64,000 nt of DNA. Origin: Symbiodinium natans (taxonomy: Eukaryota; Sar; Dinophyceae; Suessiales; Symbiodiniaceae). The stretch is from positions 325,001-389,000 of the forward strand of contig CAJNDS010001580.1 in the NCBI GenBank assembly GCA_905221605.1, written 5' to 3'. The notes beneath the pieces were generated by a model. That model was not told the origin of the DNA. It worked only from the letters and a program-made list of their open reading frames with translations, and made no database searches. Both the position numbers and the translations under genes were made by a program. Within the stretch, counting starts at the first letter, position 1. Each line of letters begins with the position of its first letter. Below, one piece after another: positions 44,237 through 55,600 of this stretch.

Positions 44237-44960
44237 TTGTGTCTCATGAAGCACCCAAAAGGGGCGAGGGCGGGAAAGAAGACAAGTCCAAGGCAACAAA
44301 GGCGAAAAAGGGAACAAGAGAAAGGTCGAAAGTTGAAAGGAAAGGATAAGAAAGCTGACCGAGCAGGCAAAGGAGACCGAGCACGAAGCAAGCTGGGAGG
44401 CGAAGAAAACAGACATCTGTAGAAATTGCGGCAAGTCAGGGCACTGGGCGTACTGTTGGGCTTCTCCGAAGGACAAAGCAGCAGCGGTCACCTCTCAGCA
44501 AGCCCACACTGCAACCTGAGGCGTCATCTTCAGCTTCCGCCGCACACCTCTCAGCCAACAACCAAAGGGAGTTGGAAAGGCAGTGTCAAAACTTTTCTGG
44601 AGGGATATCACTTTGGGATGATGCTGACGAATCAGGCAGTTACTTTTCCTTCAGACGATCGAGTTTATTGGCTGATTGACTCTGGTATTTGGCTGCGCAT
44701 GTTTTGGTGGAAGTTTGCTTTGAGACCACCACGCCAGCATCACTGAAGAGCAGTTCTGAGCATGAGGGTGATGCTGTGTACATGTGTAGGGCTAGGTTTG
44801 AAACCGTCATTTCCGATCAGATCAAGCACAATTGTTTGCTTCAGTCCGTTGGCTTGCGTCAGTCCGGAATGACCATCCTTTGGCACTGAAACCGCAGGAT
44901 TTGATCGCCAAAACGGGAGTCGAAGTCGATCTCAGAAGCCGTCTTCGAGTCGAGATTTTC
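44237..44960 (+). pseudogene. Ty1/copia-like gag-protease remnant
   Basis: A zinc-knuckle motif, CRNCGKSGHWAYCW, is encoded at 44418-44459; it has one residue fewer than the usual C-x2-C-x4-H-x4-C before the last cysteine. It is preceded by a lysine-rich segment, as in retrotransposon gag. At 44663-44686 the frame reads VYWLIDSG, the active-site motif of a retroviral-type aspartic protease, then shifts into AAHVLVEVCFETTTP. At least two frameshifts. No integrase or RT of copia type follows: the text stops at about 44966 where a minus-strand non-LTR fragment begins. Confidence 0.6.
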
Positions 44961-44965
44961 ATCGT

Positions 44966-45566
44966 TCCGGGCATGAGCGGGTCCCCCTGCTCTCCGCCCT
45001 CCGACTGCAGTACGGTGTGAGCAGCGCCCGATGCATCATAGAATAAATACTCGCTGTCGCCGCCGTAGAAAAGGCGGACCAAAGGGATGAGGGGCGCCAA
45101 TGCTGGGGATGCAAACAAGCCGTCAAACATGCACCTGCGCGAAATGTGGTCATACGCCCCGACTCCGTCCACGCTGACAACTGTTGCGGATGTGCTACTG
45201 TCGGTGGCCACGCGGATTGCTCGCGCAAGCGCCTCGGTACCCGCCCGTGTGGAAAGGGCGTACTGATTCGTACTGGTAGGGCGCGCATGCCTCTTGTAGG
45301 TGCGTGGAAAACTGCTGGGCCAACGTCCGGGACACCAAGCGGCGGAAGACGTCGCCCATGACCAGGGCGCGAACGCCCCCCCTTGGCTTGAGCAGCGCCA
45401 CCATGCGCCCCAAGCGTAGGCCGGCAGCGACGGTGGCTGGCACGTCCGCCTGCGCCAGACGGTGCGCGGCAGTGACGAGAAGGTCGCAACAGTCTTCATC
45501 GTCAAGTATGACCCGCAGGTGTTCAGCCGTGGCGCCAGAAGTGCCGCTGCCAGGGACCCTCAACAC
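44966..45566 (-). pseudogene. Non-LTR retrotransposon RT fragment A
   Basis: Minus strand. First half 45566 to about 45265 has LLKPRGGVRALVMGDVFRR, the second half 45265-44966 has LSTRAGTEALARA, VSVDGVGAYDHISR (palm motif A with the catalytic Asp) and EQGDPLMPG (motif B). The frame is broken by a 10-bp insertion at about 45265 that partly repeats CAGTACG. The catalytic Y/F-x-D-D box and everything downstream are missing. Confidence 0.85.
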
Positions 45567-45985
45567 AAGCCAAAATCATCTTCCAACGGTTGGCCACCCC
45601 GCAGGGCACAGGCTCTTTTTCTTGAAAAATGCAGCTAAATTACAAGTACCCACGCAAATCCCAAAAAGATCTTCAAACGATGGCCCCGCCGCAGGGGACA
45701 GTCTCTTTTTTAAGCACCGGGCCAGATTACAGTGAGCTTTGTCCTCACGCAGTGGCATTCTTCCAGATGCCCCTGGCGGTTTAGAAGGCTCACCTGCAAC
45801 CTAGAAAGGCTCCGGCAACAAATCGGTAAGTTGGCCGACCGACGCCCAGCCCACTAATACACCGAGGCGAGTAACGACACATATGCCAAAGAGAGCTCAA
45901 CTTTCTTTTTTTTTCGCGCCCTTTTGCGTCCGCCGAAAACGTCCCGGGTCCCTACGACGTCAGCTACCTAGACTCCTACGGAGTG

Positions 45986-48614
45986 CTAGCGAAGCGGCAG
46001 CCGACTGGGGGCGCTCGCACTCGCCAGGTCGAGCACGTCGCTCAACGGGAGCGTGTCTGGCGCGCCAGGCAGCGGCGGCATTGTCCAGACGCCAAGCGCG
46101 GAGCTGGCGACTGCTCGCTGCAGGGCAACCGACAACACACTCCACCAGCGGCGCGCCCAGCCCTGGGCGGCTGAGGCGCGCAAGCGTGGCGGGGCGCGCT
46201 GGACGCGGAGCCGAAGCAGGGTGCGGAGGAACTGTTGGCACTCCTCGCTCCATTGGCCCCCTACTTCAGCAGCGAGGACAACCAGCCGCTGAGGCCCCCC
46301 TCGCGTCAGCTCCGGGTACCGTGCGACCTTGCGCCTGCGTGCCGCAACAAGCGCGACCCCCGTCCGAGCGTCGGCCCCGGGGACGGGCCGACCAGTCCGA
46401 GTGAGAGGGGAGACGAGCGTTGCGTCGCAGCACAAGGCCTCGCCGTTGGTCGTTGCCCCGTACACAACGAAGTCGAGGCGGCGACGATCGTCGGCCCGGA
46501 CGTGCGCCGCTGTGGTGCGCGACAGCCACTGCTGCGGCACGACCCAACCCTCAGGACCGACTGCCTCGCGGGCGACCTGGATCCACGACGAATCCGCGTC
46601 GAGGCAGCAGACCCGTGCGGGGGCAGGCGAGGTGGTGGTCTCCACACGCATCGACCTCGCCCCCACAACCATATCGGCCTGCCGCTCCACAGCGCCGGTC
46701 CGTGAGGGGTAGGGGCAAGCGAAGGCGGCGCCGCATTGCGACGTGCATGAGGTCCGGTGCGAGGGTGGACGCCGCATCCGAAGGTATCGCGGCTAGCCAC
46801 ATCCCGGCATGCGGACCGGATTGAGAGTGGAGGAGGGTTCGAGCGGCAGGAGCCAAGGCCGGAAGCAACGTGCGTTCTCGGAAGGAAGTGTGAAGTGCGA
46901 GAACGGCGTGTCGCTGCCAACCAGGGCTTCCGAGGCCGAGTTCACCCTCAGCCGCTGGGACGTCAGCGCCTCGGGCGCAAGATTCCCAGTCGGGTCTGCT
47001 CTCCCAGCCCTCCGCAGTAAGCTGGTGCGCCGCCTCCGCAGCCGCGTGCAGGCAAGGCGCCGACGGCGCGCCCTCGAGCTCGCGCACAAGCCTGTCCGCT
47101 GCGTCGGGGTAACGTTGGCGCAACACCGGGAGCGCATCTGCCCACGCCGCCCAGTATGCTGCCGGCGCTACCCGCTCAGCTGCCAAGAGGCCTAGACCTC
47201 CCAGGCTCGGCGGCAAAAAGGCAACGCTGCGAGCAGCCGCCCAGGCGTCCCCTTCGCCGGGCCCCCGGTCGCCCAGCAGACCTTGAACGACGGCCCAGAC
47301 CGCGTCGTCGTGAGCGCGAGCGTATGGCAGTACGTCTGCAGGGGGGATGTTGCGGAGCAGATGCTGGGCGCGGGGCGCCGCGCAAAAAGCGAGCAACAGC
47401 CAGGCGCTCTGGAGGTCGGGGAGGCGCTCTAGTTTCCGGAGCAAGTCGTCCTGGGCAGCAAGGCGGTCAGCGGCCTGGGCGGCGACGAAGTCGGGGTGAC
47501 CGATGGGCACCATCAGGGCGACGAAGCCACGCTGCGCTGGGGGCAGGTTGCCACACCAAACGTCCCGGCCCAGGTCGTCGATGCCGGGCGGGGCATCCCC
47601 GCCTGCCGCGTTGTAGACTCGCGTCTTGCCCAGGTTGGCCTCGACCCCCGCGCCTCGCTCGACCTCGCCGGTAACAACACGCAGGAGCGGCGCTGCGCGG
47701 TCCGGCCCAGTGACGACGTAGAGGTCGTCCAGGAAAGCGGCGAGGCGCTCCGTGGGCTGCAGGGAAGCACTCGCCGCCACCAGCGAGTCGTGCTGGCCAA
47801 GGGCGTAAAACCCCGGCGCCAAGGGGTCGCCCTGTTCGACACCTTCAGCTTGCGCGATCTCGTGCACACGCCCCTCGTCGTCCCACCACAGGTACGTGGA
47901 AGTACGCGCGTACATGGCACGGGCGAAGGGCACGAGCGCCGGGACCGTACCGCGCAGTTTGGCAGGTATGGTTGCGCGGCTGATGGTGTCGTAAGCGCTG
48001 CGCCCATCCAGAGAGATGACCGTGGCCTGCGGGTCGAGTTCAACAGCCGCACGAAGCATCGCCGCCAAGCTGTCGGTACCGGCACGAGTCTGCAGCGCGA
48101 ACTGAAACGGCCGGGTGGCTGAATCAAGCTCCCCACTGAACGCGCGTGCGAGTGCGCGGGAGACGAGGCGCCGAAACACGTCCCCTGTGGCGATGCCGCG
48201 GACACCTCCGTTGGGTTTCCGGAAGGCAGTGAGCCGCGAAAGGGCCATGGCGTCCAGCGCTACTTGCGGGGCTTGCGCGCGGGCGGCGACGTTCACTGCG
48301 TAAGTAAAGGCTTCGAGCGCCGCCGCATCGTCCAGGAGCAGCTTGTAGAGCTCCACGGTTGCGCCCGAGAGGCCTGCGGCCGAGCCGCGCTTGGAAGTGC
48401 GCAAGGCCTCCCCAACCTGGTGCGTCGACAAAAGAACCTCCTCGGCAGGCCTGAACTGCAGAACCTCGGGGGCTGTGGCACGCGGCGGGTGCGGCACGCA
48501 GCGGGTGCGGCGGGCGCCTCGCCGGGTCCGCCAGCGCCGCAAGCAGCTCAACTTTTGTTTCAGGGTATATGGCCTTTCCCGAGTGGCACGCCCTCGCAAG
48601 CCATCTGAGAACAT
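45986..48614 (-). mobile_element. Non-LTR retrotransposon B: RT, CCHC and restriction-like endonuclease
   Basis: Best preserved element. Open frame 48614-46551 (687 codons): FRKPNGGVRG at residues 131-140, SLDGRSAYDTIS at 201-212 (catalytic D203), EQGDPLAPG at about 260, FLDDLYVV at 294-301 (catalytic D296 D297), thumb-like region to 480 with LGGLGLL, then a C/C/C-H-C cluster at 642-664 (CGGEVDACGDHHLAC). A one-base shift near 46590 moves into the frame ending at 45986, where RLDFVVYG and CCDATLVSPL are separated by 15 residues between Asp pairs, followed by AARRRKVARYPEL. This matches the CCHC plus D-x(12-15)-D layout of R2-type restriction-like endonucleases. The N-terminal part upstream of RT is missing (5' truncation). 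Confidence 0.88.
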
Positions 48615-48714
48615 AGGTACATGGCATCACAATTTTGCAACGTTCCCCCAGGGCACAACGGGATTGGGACAACCTCCGTTTTGCGGGACAACTTGCACAT
48701 CTACTCATGTACGT

Positions 48715-49203
48715 TGCGTGCCTGTGTGTAGCAGCCTGATGCAACCCCAATCCTCCCATGCGCAAAGGTGCATGCGCCCTCCGCGCACTCAGTGAGAGTA
48801 GCAGGGGGGGGGTTGTCCTCACCGGACAGGAGGTGCGCCAGGCAGTGCAGCACCGCAGCGTCGTGGCTGTCCGCGAAGGCCTCCGTGTTTGCCGGCAGTA
48901 CGGTGCGCAGCAAGTAACCGCACCGCGGGGCCGCGCACAACAGCAGCAGCAGCCACGCGCACTGCAGGTCCTGCACCGCTAACAGGCGTTGCAGAAGCAC
49001 GTCGTGCTTGGCCCATGCTTCATCCAGCGTCGCGGGGCGACGAATTCCCTGCTGCCAATGGGGCTGCCTAAGACGACGAGGCTTTGCTTGGTTGCCGGGA
49101 GTGTCAAGTCCCCCGTCCAGCAGAGAGCCTCGCCATCTGCAACCGGGAGTGCCACGGCCCGGCCAGGGGGCTCCTCACCCGCGGAGTTCCACACTCTCGT
49201 TTC
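48715..49203 (-). pseudogene. Non-LTR fragment C1 (post-RT region)
   Basis: TRVWNSAGEEPPG, LVVLGSPIGSREFVA, then in another frame LQCAWLLLLLCAAPRCG and finally HAPLRMGGLGLHQA. These match residues about 331-475 of element B at moderate divergence. At least two frameshifts; both ends truncated. Confidence 0.8.
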
Positions 49204-49490
49204 GGGCCGGGTGACAGGGAGGCACGTGAGCACACAATCTGCCAGTTTTGGGGCTTGAATCGCCCGAAAAGCGTACTCCCGCGCACGGGCCGGGGGAGCA
49301 AGGAGGCACGGGAGTACACAATCTGGCAGTTTTGAGCCTTGAATCGCCCGAAGAGCGTACTCTCACGCACGGGCCGGAGGAGCAGGGAGGCACGGGAGCA
49401 CACAATCTGGCAGTTTTGAGCCTTGAATCGCCCGAAAAGCGTACTCCCACGCACGGGCCGGGTGTAGCAGGGAGGCACAGGAGTACACAT
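49204..49490. repeat. Three tandem copies of an about 84-bp unit
   Basis: GAATCGCCCGAAAAGCGTAC, GGCACGGGAGTACACAATCT and GGCAGTTTTGAGCCTT repeat three times between retroelement fragments C1 and C2. A minus-strand frame is open through it by repetition only. Confidence 0.9.
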
Positions 49491-49532
49491 CTAAGAATCT
49501 AGTCCTTAAATCCAGGCCCAAGTGTCTAATTC

Positions 49533-49922
49533 CTAAACCCAAGCCCTGCCTAAGAGCCCGAGACCCGGGCATTGGTTGGCGACAAACACCCGGGTACCGA
49601 ATGGGACACCAAGTGCGACAAGGCCGCGCTGCGCCGGGAAGAGCGAGAGGTCGCCAACCCAAATTGAAGAGTCCGGGGTGAGAGCAAGCACGCCCGGAGG
49701 CAAGGTGCCAGCAGCATTCCAGACCCTGGCTTTGGCAGCATTGAGTTTGAGGCGGGCATGGTCCCAGAAGAGCTGCTCCAGGAGCGAGTACAGCTCGACA
49801 ACTCTTGGCGGGGAAGCAAGGATGTAGACGTCGTCAAGGTAGGCTAAAGCCTGCTCGCTGGCATGGAGCTCAGGCTGCAACGCTCGGAGGGCGGGCTTTC
49901 CGTCACGCCTGGAAAAAAACAA
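49533..49922 (-). pseudogene. Non-LTR fragment C2 with a catalytic YLDD box
   Basis: Contains LAYLDDVYIL (RT motif C), AKARVWNAAGTLPPG and RGLVALGVPFGTRVFVA. It overlaps the domain range of C1, so it comes from a different element copy and is not the other half of C1. Truncated on both sides. Confidence 0.85.
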
Positions 49923-50639
49923 CTTTACATGGTGTCAAACTGCGATTGAGCATGACGGCACGTCAGTGTTAAAACTAATTATAAACATCGACGGTTTTTG
50001 ATCAACCATCATTGCTTAATCTCAATGCGGTACAATATCAATGAATGCATCCCGCGCGACGTCAAAGAACTTTGTCACGCACTCAGCCCAACAGGTATGG
50101 GCGAACAAAGTGGATCTTGTGTGACAAGCCCGTCTCAGCCCTTCGGGGTTTTTTCTCGCTTCCTTCTTCCGTCTCCTCGGTCAGCTCCACCATCAGGGTG
50201 TGCGAAACGCCAGTGGCCATGGAGGCATTTGTGAGACCAGCTCTGCAAAATTAACGTGAGCCATCTGCTGGACATGTTGTGACGGGTCACAAGATTCGGG
50301 AGTGTTGTGAGCAGCAAGGCATACTCAGAACCGTTGCTGAGCCCGATTCGCCGGCTTCACTCGGGATGGCGACGGCGGCAGTTGGGGATGTCAAAAGGGC
50401 GGTCGGGCTTTGTCTGTAACTGGGCTCGGTGCCGGGGGGGGTGGGTGTTGGGAGCACATTATTGTGGGGAACTCTCTTGGCGCGGGCTTGGGAGCTGCTC
50501 AAAATGCTCTGGTGCCTCTCGGCACGTGGGTCTTTGTTCGTAAGCGCGGCTGTGATGTAGAACGGTGCTGGGGCCCATGGGTGGGGCCGGGACAGGTGGT
50601 GGGTATTGGTGGGTGTCAGTGGCAGCCTTATGGAAGAAT

Positions 50640-51250
50640 ACTTGGTTAACTTGGATTCGGGGCCTACTTTGTTTTCCACGCGTCTGTTGCTTCGGGATGT
50701 GCAGGAGCGCCTACCTCGTTTGGAGGTCGCGGGAAAGTACGCTGAGGAGGCTGCTCTGGCTCGCCGCGTGCGGGGCAAAGCGAGTCCTGGTCTCGGTCTC
50801 GCAGGGCATGAGGCATCGCATGCTGCCGAGCCTGTAGGCTGCGCAGCAGCAAGCTTTTGCCGCGAGTAAGGAGCGCGGGTTGCCACATATGTTTCCCTGC
50901 ACGATCTAAACCCTCGATCTGGCGGCTGCGGACGGGCGCAGAATCGAGGTCGTCGCCGACAGCCTTCCGATCTGGCAACTGGCAACGTGCTCAATCAGGC
51001 CGTCGCGCAAGCTGCTTGCGTACCCAGAATTACGGCGCGCCCGCCGCTGCAAGTGCTGCTCGTGTGTGCAGGGAAGCTGGGGCTTGAATCGGTTCGAACC
51101 GGCTCACCAAGACGACCGACACGTTGAGGTCATCGCCAATGGCCTGCCGCTGTGGGGTGGCGCCCAACTAGCAGTCGACACCACGCGTGTCTCCCCTCTC
51201 ACTGCTGCCGGCCTCCCACACAAGGTGGGGGCCGCACAGCCGGAGCTGCC
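50640..51250 (+). pseudogene. Non-LTR endonuclease-domain fragments D, plus strand
   Basis: Two partial endonuclease domains in one nearly continuous frame: GARVATYVSLHDLNP with RRIEVVADSLPIW and LLAYPELRRARRC (about 50860-51060), then RHVEVIANGLPLWGGAQLAV and DTTRVSPLTAAG (51120-51215). The second repeats the domain begun in the first, so two element copies are fused or a deletion has occurred. Opposite strand to A, B and C. Confidence 0.75.
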
Positions 51251-51574
51251 TTGCTCACTGCACGGGCGCGGTCTGCGCCGCCACCCATCTCGGCTCTTTT
51301 ACTCTCCGGTGGTCTGCGTTCCTCTCCTTCGCTGCTGCGCGCTCATTCGCAGCCTGCTGTCCTTGCCCCTCGCCGGCACGGCCACTGTCAACGGGGAGCT
51401 ACCACCTCTGAGCCACATCCTCGCCGACTTGCCTTCCCAGCCCCCGGGGTGTCGCCATGGCGTGAACGCGATCTGCGACCGCAACCTTTGCCTTCCGGCT
51501 TGTGCACTGGGACCGCGCTGCTTCGGACGTTGGTAAGAAGGTCCATGAGGAGAACAAAATTGGGCCCCCTGCCA

Positions 51575-51840
51575 AATGGGGAGGCAATGCGGCATCCGTC
51601 GCTCGCGGGCACGCCGAGGTTAAGGTCGCGGAGTGCGACGTGCGAGGCTAACCGAGCGCCCGCTTCCTTGCAGATGCGAGCAGCCGCACGTTCCAATAAT
51701 GGGCCGGCTCGCCAACTTGCGCGCAAACTGAGTGGCGGTTGCCATACACATCTAGGCCCTAATCTAGGCCCCCTCCAAAGGAGCAGTGCTTTGGGGTAAG
51801 TGGGAGGGGCCGTGCGGAGTCTGCGCAGCAACATCGGCAC
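51575..51840 (-). pseudogene. Non-LTR endonuclease fragment E
   Basis: Minus strand: LLERAAARICKEAGARLASH and ALRDLNLGVPASDG, homologous to fragment D. Decayed beyond about 51580. Confidence 0.7.
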
Positions 51841-51899
51841 TCCTCGTCCGGTACCAGGGTGTCGGCACTCTGGCGGGAAGACGTAAAAACGCAGCTCGC

Positions 51900-52567
51900 C
51901 GCATCGCCAGCCTGCGACAGCAGCAGCGCCCGACCTCGACCGCTACTCGGATGCGTTTCCCCACGCCGACGAAGCGCTGGTCCCTCCCGCGCCCGCCGTC
52001 GACTACCCGGGCGCGTGGCAGTCTGACGGTGACGACGGCCTCAACTCGCAGGACGAAGAGGTCGCTGCCGTTGTTTCGGAGCGCGTCCCCGCTGCCCAGC
52101 AACGGCGAAGGCGAGGTGGAGGGTGTCGTGGCCACAACGACGGACGCGGAAGCAGCGTTCGGTCGCCGCCCCATCCGCATGCTGCCGCTGCAGCTGCCGC
52201 TGCAGCTCCGACGCAAGTTGAGCAGCGGGTGTGCTCACGCCTGCTGAAATTGCGAGAAGTGCTGCGCGAGCGCGACCGACGAGGCGTCGCAGGACATCGC
52301 CAACGACGAGCGCACGCACCCATCCGCTGGGCTTTGCAGTGGGCAATTAAGCGCCCCGCCCGAATGCTTTCGAGCGCACCTCTGCGTTGGCAGCGCCATG
52401 CGCAGAAGCTGAGCATCCTCCTCATCATCGAGGAGGGTGCGGAAGGTGCTCATACCGCCGAGCCGTGACGGGTCGGGCAGCAGGTCGTATGGTGCCGGGA
52501 GGCGGCGCTCAAGTTCGCGGAGGCGTGTCGCCCGTACCGGGCGCTGACAGCTCGCCGAGATGAACAA
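51900..52567 (-). pseudogene. Non-LTR RT fragment F (5' part of RT)
   Basis: LLDDEEDAQLLRMAL in one frame and AKPSGWVRALVVGDVLRR in another, corresponding to residues about 93-150 of element B. Downstream frames are scrambled; no catalytic box found. Confidence 0.6.
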
Positions 52568-52759
52568 GGGCAGCGTCGCGGCGCCGCACCGACTTGGTTA
52601 GAGTCGGCTCGCGGCGGACTCGGCGAGCCGCCGTGGCCGGGCGCAAGCACGATTCACCGGCCCAGAACAAGGCAGAACGCAGGTCCAGTTAACCCAAAAC
52701 GACCGTTTTCTTTTCAAGTGGACCCCCCCCTCCCGCCCTTTTCTATCCAATGGTCGGTG

Positions 52760-52880
52760 CAGCACAGGCTGCGACGGCGAGCAAACGACAACCTCAATTT
52801 GTCCGTCGGCAGCGGAAACATGGATGTTCATGCCAAGCGACAAGGGGGCTCGCCAATCCTCGCCACACACGCACGTGACA
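52760..52880 (-). pseudogene. Non-LTR endonuclease fragment G
   Basis: Minus strand NIHVSAADGQIEVVVCS resembles the VPASDG-RRIEVVA segment of the endonuclease domain. Confidence 0.5.
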
Positions 52881-52899
52881 GCCCATGCTAAGTCCAGCA

Positions 52900-55590
52900 A
52901 TCATTGCGGCAGGAGGCCAGACGCCTAGCTTCGCAGCAGTTGCTGCACGCAAGACGTATTTAACTTGCGCATGCTTGCCGCCAAAAAATAGCTCATCTGT
53001 CCTACCAGTTCTACTTGGTTGGTCCTTGCCATTTGTTTTGATGCACGACAAAAACGGTTCGCTGCCTTGCACCTCAGCGACCGGCACGCGGCCACAGATT
53101 TGACGTGGGGGGGGGGGGGGTGTTCATCGGGCCGCCCCAAGGTCCACGTTCACGTTGTGGTCGTGTAGTGATAGTTGGTGGTATCTTGCATTGTGTTGTC
53201 TTGTCGTGTCGCCCCCTATGGATCACCCAGCATCTGCAGTTTTTTCGACGCATCAATCTTCATGCTGCGGTCTCCTGAGCCGTCTTTCGACAGGCCTGCA
53301 GCAGGACTCGGAGCACCTCTGCTCAAGGGTGCCTAAGGCTCTTCATCGAACCTCTAGCTGGTGAAACAACCCGCTGACATCAGAGCGCTTCAGAATGAAA
53401 GCGCTCAGCTATGAAGTCAAACCTTGAGAACATGCAAGGAGAACCGCCACTGACACTGTGGCTTTGAGAATGCATACAGTATTGCCTTCGTGGGTCGCGG
53501 ATGGGCATTGAAAAGCTCCGGTACCTGGGCTCGCAGCTACCCAGCCCCAGTTCAAAGGGAAGCAATAGCTACAACCACGTTACAAAACTTCCCCGCAGGT
53601 TCCCAGCGAAGGTCACGATGTTCAAGCTCAAACCAATCACAAGGCTTGGCACTCAACCCCCTGCAAACCACACGAGCCGAGCCTCAACCCCCCCGCCCCC
53701 CGCCCCCCCGCCCCTCCCACAGTGAGAGACCAATGCTACAGTACGCTTCCCATTGGACACGAAGAAGCGACTCCTCGGTGTACTACAAAAGCCGACAAAA
53801 AAAAACGACGACTTCGCGAACCCGAACGTCCAAACGCGACGGTGGTCACGAGGATGGCGATGCGGATGCGAGCCTCAAAGAGTGCACGGGACCTAGGTGG
53901 AGAGCACGATTTCCAACCGTCAGCACCACAAAATCCGCACGAGGCGTAGGCGAGAGCCGACACGGTGGAAAAAGTACGCCGCGTTACGTGCAACATGCGA
54001 CCACCGCTCGAGGTATACCGTCCGCAAATCGCGGACGTTTCGCATGCGTTTCGGGCGCGCCGCGCAACGCAAGAACCCCTAGTGTTGGCAGGCACACTGC
54101 CTGGGCACAAAAAGGAAATCGAAACCATAGCGCAGCGAGGTGACTTGTCTCCCAACTTTGCAGGAGCTGCGTTAAAGCGCTGCCCAGAGCCAAAGTCCTG
54201 CCGAAGTCTGCCAAACAGACTTAGGATGATTTTACGATGACTTTAGGGTGACTTGGGGTTTGAGGTGGATGGTTTGGGGCCTTTACGGGCTTAGGACGGC
54301 TCAGGGCTTTATCGTCGTGTCTTTAGATCTTAAGCAGTTCAAGGGGCCCAAGAATCTAAGAGGAGGGACCTGGGCCTCTGTGATGTGTTGGGTGTTTCAC
54401 GACACGATGAGATCTCTGAGGCATGGCTTAGAGTTCAGAAGTTTCGAAACACAACGACGGTTTCGGCAGTTGAAGGGGCGAAACTTGGGACACCTTTCTC
54501 ACAGCGCGCCGAAGCAGCACGCTGCGTCACGACTTCGGTGCACGAGTCGCAGCGCGCGCAGGTCACTTCGAAGCAGTTCCTTGCCAACAATTCCATCCCT
54601 TCCCCAATGCCCTTTATGGAATGGAACTCGATTTGCATCTGTCCGGTCACTTTTCAAGTTTCAAGAATCCATTCAACTCCAGATGTGGAGGGATACTGGC
54701 TACGCCTCCGGGTCGGGCGCCGCTAGGGGCACAGTGCACTTGCATATCGGTGGATCGGCGCATCGGCGCGCGCCAGGCTGTGATTTTGATGCTGTTTGAC
54801 GTCACCTTGCAAGGCTTCAACTTGTCAGAGTCTTGTCCTGGGGTCTCGGGGCGGATTTAGGAGCCTTCCATATTGTCACCCACGAAGAGGACTGTTCTTT
54901 CTCGTGGTGGTAGGAGAGGGCATTGGCGAACGATCTGCGACACAAACCGCCACATGTGCATGCCACAGCCGCACTGGAGAAACTGGGACGCTGAAATCAA
55001 CAATGACAGGATCCAAGTGAGCAAGACGCTGCATGATGCATCCCTTTTGGGCATTCCTAGGAGGCTTGCCGTTTGTTCCAAAGATGGTGGAAGGAGCGCC
55101 TCCTTTTATCCGTGAGTTTGAAGCGTTGACAGTGCTCAACAGAGACTGCTAAATCCGCGCGCTGACACCGGGCGCTGATAAGGCAGGATATGTGTTTTGG
55201 ATCGGGCCGGAGGGCACCATACAGGGTAGCAGAGTCACAAAGTGCAGAGTCGTCACGAGAAACAACATCAGCGCAATCCATGTCGCGAAGCTGACGCGGA
55301 GGCAAAATGTCATTGCGTTGCTACGAAGCACGAATCATGTGGGTTGTCGTACGTTGTCGCTCAGGGTGAATCCATGCCTTCATGTTCGACCTGGCTCAGG
55401 GTTGCTCTAGGGGGTGCTACGACCGCATGTGCCTGCTGGTTTGTCTCCCCGCTTGTGAGCCGTTCTGAAGCTCAGGCGACATGTTGGTCAGGTTCTCATC
55501 AGTGGCCACTGCGAGATACCGCGAGTAAGCCGAAAAAGCCCTTCTCATCTCACATCTTTACAATAGCACGCAACACGAAGCATATGAAAC
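52900..55590. other. No recognisable gene
   Basis: Contains long open frames on both strands (for example 53490-54143 plus and 53736-54155 minus) that are arginine/serine-rich with no domain I recognise. There is a G(13) tract at 53107 and no TTTAGGG array except short traces near 54230. Confidence 0.5.
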
Positions 55591-55600
55591 AAAAGCACTC

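Noticed and set aside
45304-48795. Several plus-strand frames of 100-200 residues
   Set aside because: Arginine/alanine-rich shadows of the GC-rich minus-strand retroelement genes.
49104-49490. Minus-strand 128-residue frame
   Set aside because: Open only because the 84-bp tandem unit keeps frame; residues repeat with it.
53490-54143. Plus-strand 217-residue frame
   Set aside because: Low-complexity, arginine/threonine-rich, equally open on the other strand, no domain or splice support.
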